A stretch of 64,000 nucleotides of DNA from the NCBI GenBank assembly GCA_949317995.1, contig OX439040.1, positions 56,888,089 to 56,952,088 on the forward strand, read 5' to 3'. Below, one piece after another: positions 20,607 through 28,301 of the stretch. Made by a program: the position numbers and the translations under genes. The notes beneath the pieces are model-generated. The model ran no database searches and was not told the DNA's origin. It saw only the letters and a program-made list of their open reading frames with translations. Numbering within the stretch: position 1 is the first letter of the stretch; each line of letters starts with the position of its first letter. Origin of the DNA: Acholoe squamosa (taxonomy: Eukaryota > Annelida > Polychaeta > Phyllodocida > Polynoidae).

Positions 20607-23546
20607 ATGTTTAACCAGGAGGGTGTACGAAATATTTTTTCTACACCCGACCTTAGGGACAATGCCACCAGAGATGGCATCGTAAAATTGTATCCGGCTA
20701 CACCCCAGACAGGAGTACCGGATACCGGATTGTTCAGGGGAGTGTTAAGACCCCCAACTTTAGACTTGAGCGATTGGTCCCAAGTTATAACTAGTAGACG
20801 CCAGCTAGGTCCTATGGTACCAACAGGCTCGGCTAGCGGCTTGGGTACACCAATTGCACAAAGCCCTATGCAGCGTACTGCAACCCCCCAGGGTTCAGCA
20901 CCCGGTGGTGGAACCGAAGTAGCCCCACTAATGACATCGTCGGATCATGACAGCGACGATGGTAAAACCAAAAGGGACGCAATAGTCCCAGACGCGAAAT
21001 CAAGAGATAAGCCTAGTGGTATCGGACCGAAAAGCTCGGAAAGGCATCACCTAGGCCGATCTCTAGACGAAGGCTTGTCTGACTCCATGTTTTACCCTGG
21101 AGGCAATCGCAAGTCTATCTACGGACGTCGGATGGGTCCCGGGTATAAAAATACTCAGGCCTATTTGAAAGCCAAGGAACAGGTAGAGTTACAGGCAAAG
21201 AGGCAACATGAACAATTCATGTTAGCCCAATCCAAAATAGAGGAGGAAGCTAAGTCCCGGATCGGAAAATTACGATCCGTGGAGCAGGAGGCGATTCTAA
21301 AAGAATCCGACCTCAAATATCGTCTATCCTCCGTATCCCATCGGTTGGAGCGGAAGGAAAGAGACGCACAGGAAAAAGAAAAGAGGCTGGCTGAGTTGGA
21401 AATCGAGGAAGCCAATAAACTTAGAGCAATCGACAAGGCTAGAGCCGAGGAGGTTGCTAAGGCTCGGGATGTAAATAAATTACAAACTGAGTTGCACGCA
21501 ATGGAGGAGAAGCTTAAGAAACTTCAACTCCGGAAAGCTGAGACAGAAGCCAAGATGGTCTCGGAACAAGCCGAGATTAGGAAGGAGACTACTGAATATA
21601 ACAGGTCTCAGAAAGAGAAGGGTGAAAAGTACCGCCTACTTAAGGATACTTTTAAGCGAGAGGCAATGATCGCCCAAGAAGAAAGAAACCGAGCTGTGAC
21701 TGAAAATGAAAAGATTCGATCCGAAATCTTGGCAGAAAACGCACAGCTTAGGGAGGAACAGCGAAACCTGACTACAGACGTAGCTACCCTCACAATAAAT
21801 AAGTCCACTATGGAGAGTTATTTACAGGAGCAAGAGGAAACACATGCCCCTCCGGCGAGTAGGGTGATAAACCCGAACTCGACGTTCGTGAAACAGGGCG
21901 ACCCGGTCTCCTGTTCTACACCGAAGAATCCGCAGTATAATCCTTTTGTAAATGATAATGCTTCGCGGAACGTAGATCAAGGGGGTGTTTACATCAGAAC
22001 CCAGGATAAGCATGGCCGAACTAGTAGAGTCCGGATAAGTGAGGTGCCCATAGTCCACAACCTGGACCCGGACTATACCCCTAGAGAGGCTTCCGACAGT
22101 AGTGCGGAGACCAGTGGGTTCCACATTCATGTGGATCCTAGTAACGACCCGGGGCTGGGTGCTGGTAATGACAACACCCAACCGAATCCATCAAACGATG
22201 GCGGCCAGTCAACGGGAAACCAGCCATCCGATGGCGGGTACCAAGGCGCGCAAGGGGGGGGCGCTACTTCGGGTGCCACAAGCCATAGTGGTACCTCGGG
22301 TACCGGCCCCAACCAAGGTAGTGCGAGTTATACGAACCACGGTGGTACACAGTGGACGTATACTCAACCTCCACCACCGCCTCCACCTAGCAATTCTAGC
22401 TTCGGTGGTATAGGGGGCAATCGGACCTTGAATGAAACCAAGGCGATTGAATGGAGCAAACAGCAATGCACTAGATTGATGTATGCTCCCAATTCTGCCC
22501 GAAGGGTAGCCGTTATTCCTAAAGAATATGACGGTACTCGACCATGGAAAGAGTGGTTTGAAGATTTCATCGATGTGATGAACTGTAATGGATGGACCCC
22601 ATACGAGGCCAAGCCACATCTGGTGAGATGTCTGAAAGGCGGGCCGGGTCGCATGGCTGTAGAGCAATGGCGAACCTGGTACGGCCTCGTTGGGAGTTTT
22701 GAGCAGTTAGTAGAAACTGCTAGTGGACTGTTATGTAATATGGTCAAGGAAGACCCGATGGTCCGTTTTAAGAAACGCACACAGAAGCCGAATGAAGCTT
22801 TCAGAGCATACGGTATGGAACTCCATGCCCTGCTAAGTAAGGCCAGACCCGGTACTGAAAACCAGGACTGGTATATGGACGATTTGATCACTCAATTCGT
22901 CAAGGGTCTAAGAGACCGAGATGAACAAATAGCAGCGAGGGACGCCTGGAAGGAGGGCATAACACTACACGGCATTTTTAATGGTATAGATATGGCCGTG
23001 AAGAAGCGAGCTATGTTAGCTGGGGACATACCTAATGCCAGCGGCTTGGTACCCCTAGCATCGGTGACCCAGCAGTCGGAGGTCAATACTCCATCAGACG
23101 ACTTCGAATTGATTGATATCGAACAGGAAGACGGCACCTTCTGTTCGATGCAATTAAGGAAGAATACTTCAGGTAGGAAGTATATTCCCAGGAAATCTTT
23201 CAATAAACAAAGGGACTCTAGACCTCCATCCGAGGTCAAGAGTGACCCGAAGGCTGTCGATAAGGCGGTCAAGTCCATTGTAAGCACTGACAAAGTGAAG
23301 ATTCAGTCCCCGGACATGACCAAACTTCTGGAAAACATGTGTAAGAAAATTACAGATGCCATCCAAGCCAATCGGCAAAGACCCCGGGTGGATCGCCGAA
23401 CGGTTAAGTGTTTCAGGTGCCAGCGCATGGGACACTACTCATCTGAATGTACCGCTACTAAGCCGGTAATGGCTGCCTTCTATGAAGCCGAAGACGACGG
23501 CGTAGAAAGGGAGAATGCTAGGGATTCCACAGATGTGGAAAACTAG
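20607..23546 (+). CDS. gag: Retrotransposon Gag (capsid/nucleocapsid) with long coiled coil
   Basis: The structural protein that packages the element RNA in cytoplasmic particles. The frame is open from before the primer site; the first in-frame ATG is at 20607, giving 979 residues, and initiation farther upstream at a non-AUG codon cannot be excluded. Order from that Met: acidic/Ser-rich N-terminus; a highly charged coiled coil (about 183-411); a Gly/Ser/Asn-rich linker ending in a seven-Pro run; a capsid-like domain (about 635-790, containing EYDGTRPWKEWFEDF and later MVRFKKRTQKPNEAFRAY, as in the Retrotrans_gag family); and one CCHC zinc knuckle, CFRCQRMGHYSSEC (935-948). The knuckle fixes the family role. 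The coiled coil of more than 220 residues is unusual for a Gag. It ends one base into the pol frame. Confidence 0.93.
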   Translation: MFNQEGVRNIFSTPDLRDNATRDGIVKLYPATPQTGVPDTGLFRGVLRPPTLDLSDWSQVITSRRQLGPMVPTGSASGLGTPIAQSPMQRTATPQGSAPGGGTEVAPLMTSSDHDSDDGKTKRDAIVPDAKSRDKPSGIGPKSSERHHLGRSLDEGLSDSMFYPGGNRKSIYGRRMGPGYKNTQAYLKAKEQVELQAKRQHEQFMLAQSKIEEEAKSRIGKLRSVEQEAILKESDLKYRLSSVSHRLERKERDAQEKEKRLAELEIEEANKLRAIDKARAEEVAKARDVNKLQTELHAMEEKLKKLQLRKAETEAKMVSEQAEIRKETTEYNRSQKEKGEKYRLLKDTFKREAMIAQEERNRAVTENEKIRSEILAENAQLREEQRNLTTDVATLTINKSTMESYLQEQEETHAPPASRVINPNSTFVKQGDPVSCSTPKNPQYNPFVNDNASRNVDQGGVYIRTQDKHGRTSRVRISEVPIVHNLDPDYTPREASDSSAETSGFHIHVDPSNDPGLGAGNDNTQPNPSNDGGQSTGNQPSDGGYQGAQGGGATSGATSHSGTSGTGPNQGSASYTNHGGTQWTYTQPPPPPPPSNSSFGGIGGNRTLNETKAIEWSKQQCTRLMYAPNSARRVAVIPKEYDGTRPWKEWFEDFIDVMNCNGWTPYEAKPHLVRCLKGGPGRMAVEQWRTWYGLVGSFEQLVETASGLLCNMVKEDPMVRFKKRTQKPNEAFRAYGMELHALLSKARPGTENQDWYMDDLITQFVKGLRDRDEQIAARDAWKEGITLHGIFNGIDMAVKKRAMLAGDIPNASGLVPLASVTQQSEVNTPSDDFELIDIEQEDGTFCSMQLRKNTSGRKYIPRKSFNKQRDSRPPSEVKSDPKAVDKAVKSIVSTDKVKIQSPDMTKLLENMCKKITDAIQANRQRPRVDRRTVKCFRCQRMGHYSSECTATKPVMAAFYEAEDDGVERENARDSTDVEN

Positions 23547-23558
23547 TGGGGGTTGTGT
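23537..23558 (+). promoter_or_regulatory. gag/pol junction: near-slippery site and internal PPT-like copy
   Basis: GGAAAAC (23537-23543) precedes the gag TAG (23544-23546); a -1 shift here enters pol. Overlapping the stop, CTAGTGGGGGTTGTGT (23543-23558) matches the sequence at the 3' polypurine tract (32550-32565) at 15 of 16 positions. The function of either signal is inferred. Confidence 0.5.
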
Positions 23559-26500
23559 CAACGGCATCTGACATGGCCCCGAGTGGGAACGAATGCCAAA
23601 ATGCTACCGGGGGTATCCCGGTGGAAGATTTCGAGTCAATTACACCTGGAGGCCGGGTGGCTGAGGGTGCGCACCCCTGCACCTCGGCCGGGGCCAGGGA
23701 CCCTAGTGTTGATATGTGCAGGAGTGATCATATGGAGGCGAGTGGCCGCACTAGGGGAGAGGAAGGATGGATCAAAGAGTTGATTCGAGTGTGTGGGACA
23801 CACCTTCCCCCAAGTCATCCGTGTCTGGAATTCCTGAGAGGACTCGGATTGAATCTTGGTGATTCGGGAGACTTTCACCAGTTTACCAGTAACCCCTCGC
23901 CTTTAGGGGGGAGACGGTGGTATGTACCCATATCTGTGGAAGGCCGGGTAGGGGAATTCTTGGTGGATACTGGAGCTAGTCATTCATGTGTGTCCAAAAG
24001 ATTCTTCGATTCGGTGGCCGGCAGCCATGAGAACCTCAAAACGGGGGTAAATGCTTGCACGGCCGACGGAAGCAGTATGCGTACATTTGGTAGGACGTTT
24101 ATGCCTATCCATATAGGAGGCAAAGAGTTTGTTCTTTCGCCAACTATAGCAGAGGTTAGTGATGACGGAATCCTCGGATTGGATTTTGCAAGCTTATACG
24201 GGGCCGTCTTGGACCCGAGGGACGGTATGATGAGTATACGGAACCCGTATGGCTTGCATGTCCAATGCGTATTGAGACAGGTGTCTTCGGTCGCAGCAGT
24301 GGTACATACGGTGAAGATCCCACCGGGTACCACTTGCGATGTCCTTTGTGGCGGATCCATGGCTCAGAGGAATGAAGCTGGAGTCTACGAACCCGACACG
24401 GTGTATTTGTCAAGCATCGGGTTAGACTCAGTGGATACATTAGTGGCTAATGCAGCTTGGTCCGTATTACCCATAACTAACCGAAGTGGTTCAGTGGTTT
24501 ATTTGAGGCGAGGCGACAGTGTTGGAAGGATGAGTTCGGTAGAACATGTCGCCGAGGCTAAATTTAACAAACCACTAAACCCAGTTAGTCAGCATCCTAT
24601 GGATGAAGAATTCCAAAAGCTGATTGATCAGTCAGATTTAAAGAATACGGACGATAAGGATTGCCTAGCGAGACTTCTACAAAAGTACGAAGGTGCTTTT
24701 GGTAGGGAAGGAGGCCCGGTGGGTAGATCCGATAAGGTGTTGCACACCATAGATGTGGGCAGCGAGAAACCTTTTAAAATCCCGTATCGTAGACTTCCCC
24801 TTAAAAAGAAGTTAATCTGTGAAGAGCAAATACAGAAACAGTTGGACCTAGGGGTAATCGTGCCTAGCTCGAGTCCCTGGTCCAGCCCTGTTTGTATGAC
24901 TACTAAGAAAGACGGTACAATCCGCTTTTGTGTCGACTACCGGAAATTGAACGGTATAACAAAGAAGAACTCGTATCCTTTACCAAGGATAGACGAGACT
25001 TTAGATAGCTTGGGCGGAAACCAATGGTTCTGTACCTTGGATTTACAGTCCGGATATTGGCAAATACCAATGCACCCCAAAGACAAGGAGAAGACAGCAT
25101 TCTCCAGTCATATGGGGCTGTTTGAGTATAATGTCCTACCCTTCGGATTGTGTAACGCCCCCGCTACATTCGAGGCCATGATGGAATCCTTACTGAGTGA
25201 CCTTTTGTGGAAGAAATGCCTGGTTTACTTGGATGATGTGGTCGTGTTCGGCAAGTCATTCAAGGAATGCCTGGCAAATCTGCAACTAGTCCTCGACCGG
25301 ATACTATCAAACGGTCTTAAACTTAAACCCAAGAAATGTAATTTGTTTAAGAAAACCATTACATACTTGGGAAGGATCATTACTCCTAACGGGGTAAGAG
25401 CGGATCCGGAAAAATTAGAAGCTGTAGAAAGTTGGGAAAGACCCACGAGTGCTAAGGAGGTGAGATCATTTTTAGGATTTTGTTCCTATTATCGTGATTT
25501 CATACCGAATTACTCTCGTGTCAGCTTCCCCATGCAGTGCTTAGCTCACTGGACCCCGGGTAGGGCACGGGACCCATTCCCATGGACCAGCGAGCAAGAA
25601 GAGTCTTTTAATAAAATAAAAGATTTATTTAGGAATACACCCGTGTTGAAATATCCCACTCCCGAGGGACATTTCATCTTAGACACCGATGCGAGCAATG
25701 ATGCGATTGGGGCAGCTCTCTCTCAGGTCCAAGAGGGAGTCGAAGTGCCAATAGCATTTGCTAGCAACACGTTAAGCAAGACACAGCGAAATTATTGTAC
25801 CACCAAGCGAGAACTCCTCGCTGTGGTGGTGTATACGAAGAAGTTTAAGCATTTCCTTTGGGGAAGTGACTTTACTTTAAGAACGGACCATTCGTCTCTT
25901 AGGTGGCTCCTTAACTTCAAGGACGCCGAGGGGATGATTGGACGTTGGTTAGCTCACCTATCCGAATTCGGATTAGAGCATAAACAAATAGAGCACCGAC
26001 CCGGTGCTAAACACATCAATGCGGATGCCTTGTCAAGACGGCCTATCCGAAGGTGCCAAAATGCCACATGTGAAGACTGCGGGGCCCACAATGCTGTGGT
26101 AGCCGGGTTGGTATTTAATTATACCACCCCCCGTATCCCCTGGGAGGAGGCTGTATGCAGCTATCTCGATTGGTCCCCGGAGACCATCAAGAAGTTTCAA
26201 CAGTCAGACCCCACCACTGCGCGCATAATGGAATACCTACGGTCAGGCATTAAACCGGCAAGGCCTCTAGTTTCCCTGGAGGATAGGGAAGCGAGGCGGT
26301 TGCTGGCTCAATGGGCCGAGCTAGAGATCCGAGACGGCATACTATGTAGGTGGAAGACAACTCCCACCAACGGTAGGCTGTTGCAAATAGTGATACCCGC
26401 CCCGATGAGGAGGGATATCATGTATTATTGCCATGGCCACCAAACGAGTGGCCATTTCGGTAAGAGAAGGTCGATAGAGCGTCTACAAAGGCGTTACTAC

Positions 26501-27781
26501 TGGCCCGGTATGAGAGGCGACCTGCTCCGGTGGATCGCCACTTGCCCGGATTGTTGTAAAAACAAACCGGGACCCGGCCTGGGTAAGCAACCCTTATCAC
26601 AGGAATTATTTGGTGTCAGATTTGCTCGAATAGCGATAGACATCATCAGTGGGATTAAAACGACGCCGCGAGACAATACTTGTATGATGGTCGTAACTGA
26701 CTATTATACTAAGTACACTCGGGTGTTCCCCCTTCCCAACCACAAAGCCGCCACATGCGCGGAGGCATTTGTGAAAGGCTGGGTGCTGCATTTGGGTGTT
26801 CCCCTTATGATGCACAGTGACCAGGGAAGGGAGTTCGAGTCAGAACTTTGGCAGGAAATGTGCCATTACCTAGCCATTTGTAAGACCCGAACAAACCCGT
26901 ACCGACCACAGTCGGATGGGCAGGTAGAACGCTTCAATAGAACCCTCATACAAGTACTAAAGCCCCTGGTTAATACCCACCAGGATGACTGGGATGAACA
27001 GTGCGAGTTTGTAGTACATGCCTACAACAACACTGTCCATTCATCAACTAACTGCACCCCAAACATGCTAGTGTTCGGCGAGGACATCATAATGCCCGCC
27101 GACTTAGTGTATGGAGTGGTTGGAATAGACCCGGAGGCGCCCTGCACGGTGCTGTTTGTAGAGTCATTAAGGGACCGGTTCAAACAGGCATACGAGGCCG
27201 TTCGGAAAGAACTGCTGAAGAGTGCGAAGTGGCAGAAGGTGGGCTATGACACCAATGCTAAACGAATTCGTTTTAATGTTGGGGACAAAGTACTAAGGTA
27301 CTACGAGCCGCTGGATAAGCTGAAGCTCGTAACGCCTTGGGAAGGTCCATTTAAAATCGTTCGCGTCATCTCCGAGTCCACGGTGATGATAGAGGACTGC
27401 CTGACGGGTAGGAAATGGAAGACAAATGTCGGAAAACTTCGGCCCTGGAAGGGGCGCGAAGAGGCGGAGAGGGAGTTCGGTTACAAACCACCTGAATCTG
27501 TCCCTAGCGGACCGAGCGTGGTAGTACCGACGAAACGCCCTAGAGGCCGGCCGAGAAAGACGCCGGGAGACGAGGTTATAGTAAAAAAGAAGACGAAGGC
27601 CAGGAAACGACCTAATCGTAAGAAATGGAAGAAAGTCTCGCTGAGTGAAGGCATTACGTATGGGAAGGGTCCCGCTCTGACCAAGCGAGATCCAGAAAAG
27701 GCCGTACGTAAAGCCGGGAAAAATAAAATGCTAACCGAAGGCGTTAGACGCAGCCCCCGGTTGAGGTCTGCTGTAACCTAA
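23546..27781 (+). CDS. pol: Retrotransposon Pol: protease, RT, RNase H, integrase
   Basis: Makes the DNA copy and integrates it. The frame lies -1 relative to gag, overlaps it for 25 nt and has no ATG until 23573 (residue 10), so it is reached by -1 frameshifting (GGAAAAC sits just before the gag stop, but is not a canonical slippery heptamer) or by reinitiation. Residues counted from 23546: aspartic protease DTGAS (141-145); RT with YLDD (561-564); RNase H starting FILDTDAS (about 710); integrase zinc motif HX-H-CPDCC (about 963-1005); catalytic D (about 1031), D in HSDQGREFE (1092) and E in DGQVERFNR (1128), i.e. DD35E; GPY/F-like WEGPFKIVRV (about 1266). The basic tail carries an AT-hook, RPRGRPRK (1331-1338). 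No chromodomain is seen. All catalytic residues are present. Confidence 0.96.
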   Translation: MGVVSTASDMAPSGNECQNATGGIPVEDFESITPGGRVAEGAHPCTSAGARDPSVDMCRSDHMEASGRTRGEEGWIKELIRVCGTHLPPSHPCLEFLRGLGLNLGDSGDFHQFTSNPSPLGGRRWYVPISVEGRVGEFLVDTGASHSCVSKRFFDSVAGSHENLKTGVNACTADGSSMRTFGRTFMPIHIGGKEFVLSPTIAEVSDDGILGLDFASLYGAVLDPRDGMMSIRNPYGLHVQCVLRQVSSVAAVVHTVKIPPGTTCDVLCGGSMAQRNEAGVYEPDTVYLSSIGLDSVDTLVANAAWSVLPITNRSGSVVYLRRGDSVGRMSSVEHVAEAKFNKPLNPVSQHPMDEEFQKLIDQSDLKNTDDKDCLARLLQKYEGAFGREGGPVGRSDKVLHTIDVGSEKPFKIPYRRLPLKKKLICEEQIQKQLDLGVIVPSSSPWSSPVCMTTKKDGTIRFCVDYRKLNGITKKNSYPLPRIDETLDSLGGNQWFCTLDLQSGYWQIPMHPKDKEKTAFSSHMGLFEYNVLPFGLCNAPATFEAMMESLLSDLLWKKCLVYLDDVVVFGKSFKECLANLQLVLDRILSNGLKLKPKKCNLFKKTITYLGRIITPNGVRADPEKLEAVESWERPTSAKEVRSFLGFCSYYRDFIPNYSRVSFPMQCLAHWTPGRARDPFPWTSEQEESFNKIKDLFRNTPVLKYPTPEGHFILDTDASNDAIGAALSQVQEGVEVPIAFASNTLSKTQRNYCTTKRELLAVVVYTKKFKHFLWGSDFTLRTDHSSLRWLLNFKDAEGMIGRWLAHLSEFGLEHKQIEHRPGAKHINADALSRRPIRRCQNATCEDCGAHNAVVAGLVFNYTTPRIPWEEAVCSYLDWSPETIKKFQQSDPTTARIMEYLRSGIKPARPLVSLEDREARRLLAQWAELEIRDGILCRWKTTPTNGRLLQIVIPAPMRRDIMYYCHGHQTSGHFGKRRSIERLQRRYYWPGMRGDLLRWIATCPDCCKNKPGPGLGKQPLSQELFGVRFARIAIDIISGIKTTPRDNTCMMVVTDYYTKYTRVFPLPNHKAATCAEAFVKGWVLHLGVPLMMHSDQGREFESELWQEMCHYLAICKTRTNPYRPQSDGQVERFNRTLIQVLKPLVNTHQDDWDEQCEFVVHAYNNTVHSSTNCTPNMLVFGEDIIMPADLVYGVVGIDPEAPCTVLFVESLRDRFKQAYEAVRKELLKSAKWQKVGYDTNAKRIRFNVGDKVLRYYEPLDKLKLVTPWEGPFKIVRVISESTVMIEDCLTGRKWKTNVGKLRPWKGREEAEREFGYKPPESVPSGPSVVVPTKRPRGRPRKTPGDEVIVKKKTKARKRPNRKKWKKVSLSEGITYGKGPALTKRDPEKAVRKAGKNKMLTEGVRRSPRLRSAVT

Positions 27782-28280
27782 CTCAGTACACAACGAGCTG
27801 CTGCGTGTTGTCCGCCATAGGCAGGCAACATACGTTCCACGGCCTGAGATGTCGAACGCGCCCTCCCCGGGTGGCTGTATCCCGTGAGTGGCGGTCGGAT
27901 TAACCGGTACATTCGCTTTGAAGCGTTGTATACACCGCTAAGCTCCAGACGATAGCACTCGGGTAGTAGGCCGCGTCTCACATGTCGAGTCGAATGTTGG
28001 TTCGGATCTAGTTCCCTAGGTGGCGCTGCTGGTGTGGCGGGAAAGCGCGGAACTAGGTCACCGGATAGCCATGGCGGGATCTCGCGAGACGAGAGGTCTG
28101 ACGTCATACTGGTCATAACTAGAGCGGACTCGTGGTGGTTAGACGCCACCCGTTTTTGCTCTAGTTATTTGTCGGCGGTTATACAGCCTGTAGCTGTCGT
28201 GTTAGCCTAGCTAACCCCCCAAAAGCCTTTCTGTTGGACGAATCCTTCGGGAGGAGTCCAACAAAACTTGCCAATTAATT
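27782..28280 (+). promoter_or_regulatory. Pol-ORF3 spacer: internal promoter-like region with hairpins
   Basis: Non-coding, CpG-rich. CCATGGCGGGA is followed by the palindrome TCTCGCGAGA (28080-28089), known as a core-promoter motif in animals, and a CREB/ATF palindrome TGACGTCA (28099-28106) ten bases later. ATAACTAGAGC (28115-28125) pairs perfectly with 28158-28168. Close to ORF3 two more hairpins occur: GTTAGCCTAGCTAAC (28201-28215), and one with arms GTTGGAC/GTCCAAC (28233-28262) closed by TCC/GGA and a UUCG tetraloop. This looks like a promoter and leader for ORF3; not demonstrated. Confidence 0.5.
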
Positions 28281-28301
28281 TTGGAAGTCGAACCCGGTGC
28301 C

